DNA of 64,000 bases, from assembly GCA_000466585.1 (NCBI GenBank), contig KE993496.1, positions 54,611 through 118,610 on the forward strand. The letters run 5' to 3'. Source of the DNA: Clostridiales bacterium oral taxon 876 str. F0540. GTDB lineage: Bacteria; Bacillota; Clostridia; Clostridiales; Clostridiaceae. Made by a program: the position numbers and the translations under genes. Below are positions 17,647 to 26,889 of the stretch, one piece after another; within the stretch, counting starts at the first letter, position 1; every line of letters begins with the position of its first letter. Under the pieces are notes generated by a model that worked only from the letters and a program-made list of their open reading frames with translations, was not told where the DNA came from and did not search any database.

Positions 17647-18030
17647 TTGAAATCATTAATTAGATTAAGAATGAGCACGCATGACGCACATTACGGTGGC
17701 AATCTTGTAGACGGAGCTAAAATGCTTCAGCTTTTTGGAGATGTGGCTACAGAACTGTTAATAAAAAATGATGGAGACGAAGGACTTTTTAGAGCTTATG
17801 ACAATGTGGAATTTTTAGCTCCTGTTTATGCCGGAGATTACATTGAAGCTGAGGGAGAAATAATTGAGTGTGGAAAAACTTCAAGAAAAATGAGATTTGA
17901 AGCAAGAAAGGTTATTGTTCCTCTGCCTTATATAAATGATTCGGCAGCAGATGTATTAGAGGAACCTGTTGTAGTATGCAGAGCTACAGGAACCTGCGTA
18001 GTGCCAAAGGATAAGCAAAGAAAGAAATAA
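17647..18030 (+). CDS. kal: 3-aminobutyryl-CoA ammonia-lyase
   Basis: A 127-residue hotdog-fold enzyme that removes ammonia from L-3-aminobutyryl-CoA to give crotonyl-CoA, the last pathway-specific step of lysine fermentation. The start is TTG 17647, five bases after AGGGGGTGA (17633-17641); a GTG at 17638 lies inside that site and cannot be the start. The motif MSTHDAHYGGNLVDGA near the N-terminus is characteristic of the family. It is the first gene of the operon, behind the lysine riboswitch, and is followed 32 bases later by kce. Assignment rests on sequence and operon context together. Confidence 0.9.
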   Translation: MKSLIRLRMSTHDAHYGGNLVDGAKMLQLFGDVATELLIKNDGDEGLFRAYDNVEFLAPVYAGDYIEAEGEIIECGKTSRKMRFEARKVIVPLPYINDSAADVLEEPVVVCRATGTCVVPKDKQRKK

Positions 18031-18062
18031 AGGTTTTAAGGGTTTAAAATGGGGGAAGTATT

Positions 18063-18884
18063 ATGGAAAAATTAATTATTACTGCAGCAATATGCGGTGC
18101 TGAGGTTACTAAAGAGCATAATCCTAGTGTTCCATATACTGTAGAAGAGATTGGAAGAGAAGCTGAAGCTGCTTATAAGGCAGGAGCAAGCATAATACAT
18201 CTTCATGTAAGAAATGATGATGGTACTCCAACTCAGGATAAGGAAAGATTCAGATTATGTATTGAAGAAATAAAAAGAAGATGCCCGGATGTTATTATTC
18301 AGCCTTCAACCGGAGGGGCAGTAGGTATGAGTATAGAAGAAAGACTTCAGCCTACAGAGCTTTTACCTGAAATGGCTACTTTGGACTGTGGAACCTGCAA
18401 CTTTGGCGGAGATGATATTTTCGTAAATACTGAAAATATGATTAAAGCTTTTGGTGAAAAAATGATAGCTTTAGGAATAAAGCCTGAGGTTGAGGTTTTT
18501 GATAAAGGTATGATTGATATGGCTGTAAGGCTTCAAAAGAAGGGTTATATAAAATCACCAATGCATTTTAACTTTGTAATGGGAGTTAATGGGGGGATAA
18601 GTGCAGAGCCAAGAGACTTTACCTTTATGATGGGAAGTATTCCTGAAGGAAGCACCTTTACAGTATCAGGTATAGGAAGAAATGAGTTTCCTATGGCAGC
18701 AATGTCCATAATCTCTGGAGGACATGTTAGAGTTGGCTATGAAGATAACGTTTACTTATCTAAAGGTGTACTTGCTGCATCAAATGGAGAGCTTGTTGAA
18801 AAGGTTGTAAGACTTGCTAAAGAACTTGGTAGAGAAATAGCAACTCCAGCTGAGGCAAGAGAAATATTAGGTTTAAAAAAATAA
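18063..18884 (+). CDS. kce: 3-keto-5-aminohexanoate cleavage enzyme
   Basis: A 273-residue TIM-barrel enzyme of the BKACE (DUF849) family. It condenses 3-keto-5-aminohexanoate with acetyl-CoA and cleaves the product to 3-aminobutyryl-CoA and acetoacetate. The zinc-binding His pair is in IIHLHVRND, and FMMGSIPEGSTFTVSGIG and GGHVRVGYEDN are typical active-site regions. Length and start (ATG after GGGGGA) fit the family. Its neighbours supply substrate (kdd) and use the product (kal). Confidence 0.95.
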   Translation: MEKLIITAAICGAEVTKEHNPSVPYTVEEIGREAEAAYKAGASIIHLHVRNDDGTPTQDKERFRLCIEEIKRRCPDVIIQPSTGGAVGMSIEERLQPTELLPEMATLDCGTCNFGGDDIFVNTENMIKAFGEKMIALGIKPEVEVFDKGMIDMAVRLQKKGYIKSPMHFNFVMGVNGGISAEPRDFTFMMGSIPEGSTFTVSGIGRNEFPMAAMSIISGGHVRVGYEDNVYLSKGVLAASNGELVEKVVRLAKELGREIATPAEAREILGLKK

Positions 18885-18906
18885 TTTGGGGATTGGGGGA
18901 TAAATC

Positions 18907-19560
18907 TTGAATAAGGTAGTTAAGCCGGAAGAAATAAAAGGCCTTTTTAAGGACGGTATGTCAATTATGATTGGCGGTTTTTTAGGCTGCGGTACTCCGC
19001 ATAAGATAATTGATACTCTTATAGAGCTTAATGTTAAGGACTTAACAATAATAGCTAATGATACCAGCTATGTTGATAAGGGAATAGGCCGCCTTGTTGT
19101 AAACAGACAAGTTAAAAAGGTTATAGCTTCTCATATAGGCACTAATTCAGAAACAGGAAGACTTATGAATGAAGGCTTAATGGAAGTGGAATTAGTACCT
19201 CAGGGAACTCTTATAGAAAGAATAAGAGCTGGTGGTTCAGGACTTGGGGGAGTTTTGACACCTACCGGAGTAGGCACAATTGTTGAAGAAGGAAAGCAAA
19301 AGGTCACTATAGAAGGCAAGGAATACTTGATTGAACTTCCTTTAAAAGCAGATCTAGCAATAATAAGAGGAACTATAGTTGATGAGTTTGGAAACACCTT
19401 CTATAAAGGGACTACAAGAAACTTTAATCCAATAATAGCTATGGCTGGAGAAAAGGTTGTAGTTGAAGCTGAAAAGCTAGTTAAAAAGGGAGAACTAAAT
19501 CCAGACTATGTTATTACACCGGGAGTATTAGTTGATTATATTATTGAGGGGGTTGAATAG
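18907..19560 (+). CDS. atoD: Acetoacetate CoA-transferase, alpha subunit
   Basis: A 217-residue CoA-transferase family I alpha subunit. It starts at TTG 18907 after GGGGGAT. The N-terminal glycine-rich segment MIGGFLGCGTPHKI is characteristic. With the beta subunit it moves CoA between butyryl-CoA (or acetyl-CoA) and acetoacetate, disposing of the acetoacetate made by Kce and linking to butyrate formation. The gene abuts the beta subunit gene, with one base between stop and ATG. Within lysine clusters this pair is usually called atoD/atoA; ctfA/B would be a close alternative name. Confidence 0.9.
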   Translation: MNKVVKPEEIKGLFKDGMSIMIGGFLGCGTPHKIIDTLIELNVKDLTIIANDTSYVDKGIGRLVVNRQVKKVIASHIGTNSETGRLMNEGLMEVELVPQGTLIERIRAGGSGLGGVLTPTGVGTIVEEGKQKVTIEGKEYLIELPLKADLAIIRGTIVDEFGNTFYKGTTRNFNPIIAMAGEKVVVEAEKLVKKGELNPDYVITPGVLVDYIIEGVE

Positions 19561-19561
19561 C

Positions 19562-20224
19562 ATGGTTGACAATAAAATGGCTAAGGTAATTATTGCAAAA
19601 AGAGTTGCAAAAGAACTTAAAGATGGTCAGCTTGTTAACTTGGGTATTGGGCTTCCTACTTTAGTTGCAAACTATGTTCCTGAGGGAATGGATATAACCT
19701 TCCAATCAGAAAATGGAATGGTAGGAATGGGAGCTGCGGCAGTTGCTGGTGCAGAAGATTTAGATATTACTAATGCAGGGGGTCAGTTTGTTACTGTACT
19801 TCCTCATGGAGCTTTCTTTGACAGCTCAATGTCCTTTTCTTTAATAAGAGGAGGACATGTAGATATAACTGTGCTTGGAGCACTTGAAGTTGATGAAGAA
19901 GGAAACCTGGCAAACTGGATTATACCAGGAAAGATGGTTCCGGGAATGGGCGGCGCCATGGATCTTGTTACAGGAGCTAAAAAGGTTATAGTTGCAATGC
20001 AGCATACCGGAAAAGGCGAGCCTAAAATATTAAAAAAATGCAGACTGCCTCTAACAGCAAAGGCTGAGGTAGATTTAATAGTTACTGAATTATGTGTTAT
20101 TGAAGTAACTAAACAAGGTTTAGTTCTAAAAGAAATTCATAAAGATACAACAGTTGAAGAAGTTAAATCCTTAACTGAAGCAGAACTTATAGTTTCTGAT
20201 GATCTTAAGGTGATGGAAGTTTAA
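19562..20224 (+). CDS. atoA: Acetoacetate CoA-transferase, beta subunit
   Basis: A 220-residue beta subunit starting at ATG 19562 after GGGGGTTGAA, translationally coupled to atoD. It carries the catalytic glutamate segment SENGMVGMG, to which CoA becomes attached, and the GGHVDITVLGALEVDEEGN region typical of the family. It forms a heterotetramer with AtoD. Confidence 0.93.
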   Translation: MVDNKMAKVIIAKRVAKELKDGQLVNLGIGLPTLVANYVPEGMDITFQSENGMVGMGAAAVAGAEDLDITNAGGQFVTVLPHGAFFDSSMSFSLIRGGHVDITVLGALEVDEEGNLANWIIPGKMVPGMGGAMDLVTGAKKVIVAMQHTGKGEPKILKKCRLPLTAKAEVDLIVTELCVIEVTKQGLVLKEIHKDTTVEEVKSLTEAELIVSDDLKVMEV

Positions 20225-20257
20225 ACTAAATTAATTATATAAATGGGGGTAATCATC

Positions 20258-21292
20258 ATGAATAAAGGATGTAAATATGGAACACACAGAGTAATTGAGC
20301 CAAAGGGAGTTTTACCACAAGCTGCATTAAAGATATGCAACGACATGAATATTTTTAGCAATGAAATGCTTATAGATGTTCAAGCATTAAATATTGACTC
20401 AGCAAGCTTTACTCAATTAGAACAAGAAGCAAATGGTGATGTAGAAAAAATCAAAGCTAAAATACTTGAAATCGTAGGACAAAGAGGAAAGATGCAAAAT
20501 CCTGTTACCGGTTCAGGCGGAATGTTAATAGGAACAATAGCTGAAATCGGAGAAGATTTAAAAGATAGAGACTTAAAGGTTGGAGATAAAATAGCTTCAC
20601 TAGTTTCACTTTCCTTAACTCCATTAAAAATTGAAGAAATAGTAGATATTAAGAAAGAAATAGACAGAGTAGAAGTTAAAGCAAAAGCTATATTATTTGA
20701 AAGCGGAATTTATGCAAAGCTTCCAAATGATATGACTGAAAACTTAGCACTTGCAGCTTTAGACGTTGCAGGAGCACCAGCTCAAGCTGCAAAGCTTGTT
20801 AGACCAGGACAAAGCGTATTAATCCTTGGAGCTGCTGGGAAATCAGGAATGTTATGCTGCTATGAAGCTATGAAGAGAGTTGGACCTACTGGAAAGGTTA
20901 TAGCATTGGTTAGAAAAGAAGAGCAGGCTAAGAAACTTTTAGACTGGAAACTTTGTCATGAAGTAATAATTGGGGATGCTCAAAAGCCAGTAGATGTACT
21001 TAATAAGACTTTAGAAGTTAACAATGGAAAAGAAGTTGATATTTCAATCAGCTGCGTAAACATACCTAACACTGAAATGTCCTGCATACTTCCAGTTAAA
21101 GATGATGGAATAGTTTACTTCTTCTCAATGGCTACAAGCTTTACAAAAGCAGCTTTAGGAGCAGAGGGCATAGGCAAAGATGTAAACATGATTATAGGAA
21201 ACGGATATACAAAAGATCATGCTGAAATTACTTTAGCTGAGCTTAGAGAAAGCGAAACCTTAAGAAAAATCTTTGAAGAATTATATGTTTAA
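20258..21292 (+). CDS. kdd: L-erythro-3,5-diaminohexanoate dehydrogenase
   Basis: A 344-residue NAD(P)-dependent enzyme that oxidatively deaminates 3,5-diaminohexanoate to 3-keto-5-aminohexanoate. Start ATG 20258; the in-frame ATG at 20243 overlaps the ribosome-binding site GGGGGT. A Rossmann nucleotide-binding motif is seen in VLILGAAGKSGML in the centre of the protein. CKYGTHRVIEPKGVLPQ at the N-terminus is typical of Kdd. It lies between the CoA-transferase genes and kamA. Confidence 0.93.
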   Translation: MNKGCKYGTHRVIEPKGVLPQAALKICNDMNIFSNEMLIDVQALNIDSASFTQLEQEANGDVEKIKAKILEIVGQRGKMQNPVTGSGGMLIGTIAEIGEDLKDRDLKVGDKIASLVSLSLTPLKIEEIVDIKKEIDRVEVKAKAILFESGIYAKLPNDMTENLALAALDVAGAPAQAAKLVRPGQSVLILGAAGKSGMLCCYEAMKRVGPTGKVIALVRKEEQAKKLLDWKLCHEVIIGDAQKPVDVLNKTLEVNNGKEVDISISCVNIPNTEMSCILPVKDDGIVYFFSMATSFTKAALGAEGIGKDVNMIIGNGYTKDHAEITLAELRESETLRKIFEELYV

Positions 21293-21303
21293 TTAGATGC
21301 TTT

Positions 21304-21336
21304 GGTATGTCAATCTAAGGGGTAGATTGACATACC
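21304..21336 (+). terminator. Strong intercistronic hairpin between kdd and kamA
   Basis: A 13-bp perfect stem GGTATGTCAATCT / AGATTGACATACC with a 7-base loop, followed only by CTTTAG. The weak T tract suggests partial termination or an mRNA-stabilising element separating the downstream-half enzymes from the aminomutase half of the operon. Confidence 0.55.
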
Positions 21337-21379
21337 TTTAGAAATTATATAAGGCATAAAAATTATATGGGGGTTCGAA

Positions 21380-22651
21380 ATGAAAGTAAATAGAAGGTAT
21401 GAACTTTTTAAGGATGTACCAGATGAACAGTGGAATGACTGGAAATGGCAGGTAAGAAATAGAATAGAAACTTTAGAGGAACTTAAGAAATTTATTCCTT
21501 TAACCTTGGAAGAAGAGGAAGGAATAAAAAAGTGCCTAGAAAGTCTTAGAATGGCTATAACACCTTACTATTTATCACTTATCGACATAAATGACGAGCA
21601 TGACCCAATAAGAAAACAAGCAATACCAACAGCTTTTGAGCTAATAAGAAGCGAAGCAGATCTCTTAGACCCGCTTCATGAAGATGGGGATTCTCCGGTA
21701 CCTGGGCTTACGCACAGATATCCAGACAGAGCACTTTTACTTGTTACAGATCAGTGCTCCATGTACTGCAGACACTGCACAAGAAGACGTTTTGCAGGAC
21801 ATCATGATTCAGCACTTCCAATGACACAGATAGATAATGCTATAGACTATATAGCAAAAACTCCTGTGATAAGAGATGTGCTTATATCAGGTGGAGATCC
21901 GCTTTTATTATCAGATGAAAGACTTGAGCATATCATAAAAAGACTTAGAGAAATACCTCATGTTGAGATAGTGAGAATAGGTTCAAGAGTACCTGTTGTT
22001 ATGCCTCAAAGAATTACTGAGGATTTAGTAGATATGCTTAAAAAATATCATCCAATTTGGATAAACACTCATTTTAATCATCCAAATGAAGTTACAGAGG
22101 ATTCAAAGAGAGCTTGTGAGCGTTTAGCAAATGCAGGTATTCCACTTGGAAATCAATCGGTGCTTCTAAGAGGAGTAAACGATTGCGTACACGTAATGAA
22201 AAAGCTTGTTCATGAGATAGTTAAAATAAGAGTTAGACCATATTACATTTATCAATGTGATTTATCACTAGGTCTTGGTCATTTTAGAACTAGTGTTTCA
22301 AAAGGAATTGAAATAATAGAAGGACTTAGAGGACATACCTCAGGCTTCTGTGTACCAACCTTCGTTGTTGATGCTCCAGGGGGTGGAGGAAAGATACCTG
22401 TTATGCCAAACTACGTTATTTCACAAGGACATAACAAGGTTATCTTAAGAAACTTTGAAGGTGTTATAACAACTTATGAAGAACCTGATCACTATACTCC
22501 AGGCTGCAACTGCGAGGTTTGCAGAGGAGAACGGGAAGCAGTAAGAGTAGGTGTTGCAGGACTTCTAAATGATCAGCAAATGGCACTTGAGCCGGAAGGA
22601 CTTGAGCGTAAGAAACGCAAAAAGCAAAGCAGAGAAGAGGAAACGGCGTAA
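21380..22651 (+). CDS. kamA: Lysine 2,3-aminomutase
   Basis: A 423-residue radical SAM, PLP-dependent enzyme converting L-lysine to L-beta-lysine, the first pathway step. The iron-sulfur cluster cysteines are C126, C130 and C133 in CSMYCRHC. The PLP lysine is K338 in GGGGKIP, matching its place in characterised clostridial enzymes. C-terminal cysteines in CNCEVC and further upstream fit the zinc site. Length is typical. ATG follows GGGGG. Confidence 0.97.
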   Translation: MKVNRRYELFKDVPDEQWNDWKWQVRNRIETLEELKKFIPLTLEEEEGIKKCLESLRMAITPYYLSLIDINDEHDPIRKQAIPTAFELIRSEADLLDPLHEDGDSPVPGLTHRYPDRALLLVTDQCSMYCRHCTRRRFAGHHDSALPMTQIDNAIDYIAKTPVIRDVLISGGDPLLLSDERLEHIIKRLREIPHVEIVRIGSRVPVVMPQRITEDLVDMLKKYHPIWINTHFNHPNEVTEDSKRACERLANAGIPLGNQSVLLRGVNDCVHVMKKLVHEIVKIRVRPYYIYQCDLSLGLGHFRTSVSKGIEIIEGLRGHTSGFCVPTFVVDAPGGGGKIPVMPNYVISQGHNKVILRNFEGVITTYEEPDHYTPGCNCEVCRGEREAVRVGVAGLLNDQQMALEPEGLERKKRKKQSREEETA

Positions 22652-22657
22652 AAACAA

Positions 22658-22792
22658 TTTAGAATGTAAAATGTAGAATGTAGAATTAATGTAGAAAATC
22701 CCTTTAGGGATTTTCGAGGATAAACTTAAATATAGAAAGTCCGTAGGACTTTCATCCACCATTCTACATTCCTAATTCTACATTCTACATTA
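22658..22792. repeat. Palindromic repeat element inside the kam operon
   Basis: Outer arms built from repeated AATGTAGAATGTAGAATT units (22658-22694) pair with inverted ATTCTACATTCTACATT units (22757-22792). Inside are two compact hairpins: AAAATCCCT / AGGGATTTT (22695-22714) and GAAAGTCC / GGACTTTC (22734-22753). The element fills the space between kamA and kamB, and no coding potential is seen. It looks like a small non-autonomous repeat or an RNA-processing structure. Confidence 0.75.
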
Positions 22793-22813
22793 ACTAAGGT
22801 GCGGAGGTTAATC

Positions 22814-23839
22814 ATGGGGAATATTAATATATTAGAAAAAATAAAAGAATACCGCACCGTATCAATAATTGGTATGGATAAAAATGTTGGTAAGACCACA
22901 GTATTAAATCATATACTGGGTGAAGCTAGGGGAAAGCTCACCCTTGGTCTTACTTCTATTGGGAGAGATGGAGAGGATAAAGACAGGGTCATCGGAACGG
23001 ATAAACCTAGGATATTTATAGAGAGTGGCAACTATATAGCCACCGCAAAGGAATGTTTGTTCAATGGAGATATCACAAAAGAGATAATAGAAACTACCGG
23101 CATAAACACTCCCATGGGGGAAGTGATAATTGCAAAGGCTTTAAGCGACGGTTACGTAGAGCTTGGTGGACCATCTGTGAATAATTATATGAAAGAGATA
23201 TGCGATAAGCTTTCTAATCTGGGTAGCGAGCTTATCTTAGTAGATGGGGCATTAAGCAGAAAAACTATGGCATCGCCCGCTGTAACGGAAGCCTGCATAT
23301 TATCAACGGGAGCTTCTTTAAACAGAAGTATGAATAAGGTAGTAGAGATGACAAGTCTTTCAGTAAAGCTCCTATCCTTGGAAAAGGAAGCCGATAAAGC
23401 TGTAATGAAAATGATAGAAAAAGAGCTCAGCCATTCAAGGATAGGAATTATATATAGGAATAAAGAAACAAAAAACTTAGAGGCGGCAACTTCACTGGAG
23501 GCTGCTAAAGAAATAGTAGAAGAATTAAATGATGATGTGAGCCATGTTTTAATAAGAGGCATTGTTTCAGACAAATTATTAGAAGATATATTAAAATCTA
23601 CAGATAAATATAAAGGAGTTATATTCCTTGTTGAAGATGGAACGAAGCTGTTTTTAAAAAATGAAACCTTTGAAAAGTTTTTTAAAATGGGAGGTATTTT
23701 AAAAGCAGTTAATAAAGTAAATTTGGTTTGTGTAACTTGTAATCCAAGGTCACCTTCTGGATATGAATTTAATAAAAATATATTTTTGGAAAAGCTTAGT
23801 CAGGCTATAAATCTGCCTGTAATTGATGTAAAGGCTTAG
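22814..23839 (+). CDS. kamB: Lysine 5,6-aminomutase reactivase subunit KamB (P-loop protein)
   Basis: A 341-residue protein starting at ATG 22814, six bases after GGAGG. A P-loop GMDKNVGKTT lies near residues 17-26, and a VDGALSRK segment resembles a Walker B/switch region. The product is known from lysine and ornithine aminomutase gene clusters, where it accompanies the MutS-like ATPase KamC; together they are annotated as the reactivating factor that swaps damaged cobalamin. It lies directly between kamA and kamC here. The reactivase role is by family and context. Confidence 0.8.
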   Translation: MGNINILEKIKEYRTVSIIGMDKNVGKTTVLNHILGEARGKLTLGLTSIGRDGEDKDRVIGTDKPRIFIESGNYIATAKECLFNGDITKEIIETTGINTPMGEVIIAKALSDGYVELGGPSVNNYMKEICDKLSNLGSELILVDGALSRKTMASPAVTEACILSTGASLNRSMNKVVEMTSLSVKLLSLEKEADKAVMKMIEKELSHSRIGIIYRNKETKNLEAATSLEAAKEIVEELNDDVSHVLIRGIVSDKLLEDILKSTDKYKGVIFLVEDGTKLFLKNETFEKFFKMGGILKAVNKVNLVCVTCNPRSPSGYEFNKNIFLEKLSQAINLPVIDVKA

Positions 23840-23856
23840 GACAGGAGGGGGTTAAA

Positions 23857-25329
23857 GTTAAGTTTTTAGATTGGGAGCAAAGAGAGCAAATAGGCTTCTC
23901 TTTTATAATAGATAATTTAGAAGTAATGACAGCCTTTGGAATAGAGGAAAAGAAAAAGCTGGTTCCTTATTGTGACAGAGAAAAGCTTTTAGAAGAGTTA
24001 AATAATGTTGAAAGCTTTATAGAAAGCATGCTTAAGAATAAAGCTTCCGCAGGTGAGATAGAAAGAGTATTTTGCAGAGTAAAGGATATAAGAGCAACTG
24101 CAAAAAGATGCAAAAATCTTACTACCTTAGATGACGTTGAGCTTTATGAAATAAAATATTTTGCTTTATTGACAAGAGAGCTTATAGAGGCTTATGAAAA
24201 TCTTAACTTGAATATAAACTGCATTAAGCTAAGAAGTTTGGAGAAGGTAGTTAGCATACTTGATCCGGAAAATAAGAAGCTGTCCACTTTTTATATTTAT
24301 GACAGCTATTCTGATAACTTAAAGCTAATAAGAGAAAAAAAGAAAAAGCTTGAAGAATTAATTTTTAAAGAAAGCAAGGAAGAAGAGGCAGCAAGGCTTA
24401 AGGCCCTGCGAATGAAAGTTGTTATAGAGGAGCAGGAAGAAGAACTTATAATTAGAAAAGACTTAACAGAAAAGCTATCAAGCTTTGCAGAGTTAATAGA
24501 GGAAAATATATATTCTATAGGCAGGCTTGATTTTTTAATGGCAAAAAGTAAGCTAGCTCTAAGTTATGAAGGTATAAAGCCCAATATAACAGAAAACATG
24601 AAAATTAGCCTTAGGAATATGTTTAATCCGGAAGTTTCAGAGACTCTTAAAGCAAAAGGAAAACCCTTTATACCTGTGAGCGTAGAATTAAACTGTGGTA
24701 CAACTGTAATAACAGGTGCAAATATGGGTGGAAAATCTGTTGCACTTAAAACTATTGTATTAAATGTTCTTTTAGCCCAGTACGGATTTTATGTGTTTGC
24801 TAAGGAAGCAGAAATACCTATATTGAGTTTTATATATTTTATTTCTGATGATATGCAGTCTGTTTCAAAAGGGCTAAGCACTTTTGGAGCTGAAATAGTA
24901 AAGCTTAAAGAGGTTATAGAGGATGCTCAGTCATCGCAAGGCTTCATTGCCCTAGATGAGTTTGCAAGAGGGACAAATCCAAAGGAAGGTTTATATTTGG
25001 TAAAGGCTATATGTAAATATTTAAATATTTATAAATCTATAAGTGTAATTTCAACTCATTATGATGGTGCTGTTTCAGAGAATATGACTCATTATCAGGT
25101 AATAGGGCTTAAAAATATAGATTTTAATTTGCTTAGACAGAGAATTAAATCAGATAAAATCAATTCAGTAAGCTTAATACAGGAACATATGGATTATAGA
25201 CTTGAAAAGGTAAATACACATTCTGAAGTACCTAAGGATGCACTTAATATATGCACGCTTTTAGGTCTTCAAGATGATGTAATAGATATTGCAAGGGAGG
25301 AATATAGGGATAATGGTTATGGGGAGTAA
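23857..25329 (+). CDS. kamC: Lysine 5,6-aminomutase reactivase ATPase KamC (MutS-like), atypical start
   Basis: A MutS-related ATPase. Walker A GANMGGKS, then YFISDDMQS, and Walker B with FIALDEFARGTNP are clear. The first ATG (23926) has no ribosome-binding site, while the frame is open and clearly coding upstream (K-F-L-D-W-E-Q-R-E-Q-I-G-F-S-F). AGGAGG at 23843-23848 is eight bases from a GTT codon at 23857. No ATG, GTG or TTG occurs in frame between the stop at 23824 and 23926. I therefore give 23857 as the probable start (490 residues); the conservative alternative is 23926 (467 residues). It overlaps kamD by 11 bases. With KamB it is thought to reactivate KamDE by ATP-driven exchange of inactive cobalamin. 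Confidence 0.8.
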   Translation, partial: VKFLDWEQREQIGFSFIIDNLEVMTAFGIEEKKKLVPYCDREKLLEELNNVESFIESMLKNKASAGEIERVFCRVKDIRATAKRCKNLTTLDDVELYEIKYFALLTRELIEAYENLNLNINCIKLRSLEKVVSILDPENKKLSTFYIYDSYSDNLKLIREKKKKLEELIFKESKEEEAARLKALRMKVVIEEQEEELIIRKDLTEKLSSFAELIEENIYSIGRLDFLMAKSKLALSYEGIKPNITENMKISLRNMFNPEVSETLKAKGKPFIPVSVELNCGTTVITGANMGGKSVALKTIVLNVLLAQYGFYVFAKEAEIPILSFIYFISDDMQSVSKGLSTFGAEIVKLKEVIEDAQSSQGFIALDEFARGTNPKEGLYLVKAICKYLNIYKSISVISTHYDGAVSENMTHYQVIGLKNIDFNLLRQRIKSDKINSVSLIQEHMDYRLEKVNTHSEVPKDALNICTLLGLQDDVIDIAREEYRDNGYGE

Positions 25330-26887
25330 ATTAAATTTAAATTGGGATCTAGTTAAGGAAAGCAGAAAAGCAGCTCAAAATATTGCTCTTGATACTCAAG
25401 AGTTTATAGATAAGCACACTACAGTGGCTGTTGAAAGAACTATATGCAGACTGCTGGGAATAGACGGAGTAGATGAATTTGGAGTGCCTCTTCCTAATGT
25501 AGTAGTAGATAATATTAAAGATGGTAATGGGCTTTCAGTGGGGGCAGCATATTTTATAGGCAATGCGGTTGTTAATACAAATCTAACTCCACAGGAGATA
25601 GCACTTAAGGTATCAAAAGGAGAGATGGATTTAACTAGGCTTCAAGCGGCAGATATTTTTGATATAAAGCTAAAAATAAATAGTATTGCAAAAGAAACAG
25701 TTGATAAAATAAAAAGTAACAGAGCAAATAGAGAAGAATATCTTAATAGATTTGGCGATAAGCAGGGTCCGTACTTATATGTAATAGTGGCTACAGGTAA
25801 CATATATGAAGATATAACCCAGGCAGTTGCAGCAGCAAAGCAGGGCGCAGATATTATAGCCGTTATAAGAACTACAGGTCAAAGTCTTTTAGATTATGTG
25901 CCTTACGGCGCAACTACAGAAGGCTTTGGAGGTACCTTTGCAACACAGGAAAACTTCAGACTTATGAGAAAAGCTCTTGATGAAGTTGGCGAAGAACTTC
26001 ATAGATATATAAGACTGTGTAACTACTGCTCAGGACTATGCATGCCTGAAATAGCAGCAATGGGAGCTTTAGAAAGACTGGATGTTATGCTTAATGATGC
26101 TCTATATGGAATTTTGTTTAGAGATATTAATATGAAGAGAACTTTGGTTGATCAGTATTTTTCAAGAATTATAAATGGTTTTGCAGGAGTTATCATAAAT
26201 ACAGGGGAAGATAATTATTTAACTACAGCAGATGCAGTAGAGGAAGCACATACTGTTCTTGCTTCACAGTTTATAAATGAGCAGTTTGCTTTGCTTGCAG
26301 GACTTCCAGAGGAACAAATGGGACTTGGCCATGCCTTTGAAATAAATCCTGAGCTTAAAAATGGATTTTTATATGAGCTTGCTCAGGCACAGATGGCTAG
26401 AGAAATATTCCCAAAGGCACCGCTCAAATATATGCCTCCAACTAAGTTTATGACCGGAAACATATTTAGAGGTCATGTTCAGGATGCATTGTTTAATATG
26501 GTTACTATAATGACAAACCAAAAGCTTCATCTTCTTGGAATGTTAACTGAGGCTATTCACACTCCATTTATGTCAGACAGAGCTTTAGCTATAGAAAATG
26601 CAAGATATATATTTAATACTATGTCTGACTTAGGGGAGGAAATAAGCTTTAAGGATGGCGGAATAATTCATAATAGAGCTAATGAAGTTGTGGAAAAAGC
26701 TCATGAGCTTCTTAAAGAGATAGAATCAATGGGGCTTTTCAAGACTCTTGAGAAAGGTATCTTTGCAGGAATAAGGAGACCTATAGATGGAGGAAAGGGC
26801 CTTGATGGCGTTGTTATAAAAGAAAAGGAATATTTAAATCCGTTTATAGAACTTATGCTTAATGATAAAGCTAATAAGGGGGTATAG
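25319..26887 (+). CDS. kamD: Lysine 5,6-aminomutase alpha subunit
   Basis: A 522-residue alpha subunit of the adenosylcobalamin- and PLP-dependent enzyme that turns beta-lysine into 3,5-diaminohexanoate. Start ATG 25319 (MGSKLNLNWDLV), chosen for spacing from AGGGA and for agreement with the family N-terminus. It overlaps kamC by 11 bases. The large TIM-barrel region includes YVIVATGNIYEDITQAV and IRTTGQSLLDYVPYGATTEG. It is immediately followed by kamE with two bases between, consistent with a stoichiometric complex. Confidence 0.95.
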   Translation: MGSKLNLNWDLVKESRKAAQNIALDTQEFIDKHTTVAVERTICRLLGIDGVDEFGVPLPNVVVDNIKDGNGLSVGAAYFIGNAVVNTNLTPQEIALKVSKGEMDLTRLQAADIFDIKLKINSIAKETVDKIKSNRANREEYLNRFGDKQGPYLYVIVATGNIYEDITQAVAAAKQGADIIAVIRTTGQSLLDYVPYGATTEGFGGTFATQENFRLMRKALDEVGEELHRYIRLCNYCSGLCMPEIAAMGALERLDVMLNDALYGILFRDINMKRTLVDQYFSRIINGFAGVIINTGEDNYLTTADAVEEAHTVLASQFINEQFALLAGLPEEQMGLGHAFEINPELKNGFLYELAQAQMAREIFPKAPLKYMPPTKFMTGNIFRGHVQDALFNMVTIMTNQKLHLLGMLTEAIHTPFMSDRALAIENARYIFNTMSDLGEEISFKDGGIIHNRANEVVEKAHELLKEIESMGLFKTLEKGIFAGIRRPIDGGKGLDGVVIKEKEYLNPFIELMLNDKANKGV

Positions 26888-26889
26888 CC

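Noticed and set aside
22661..22792. CRISPR array from tandem GTAGAAT units
   Set aside because: The units are inverted and contiguous with no regular spacers, and no cas genes lie nearby.
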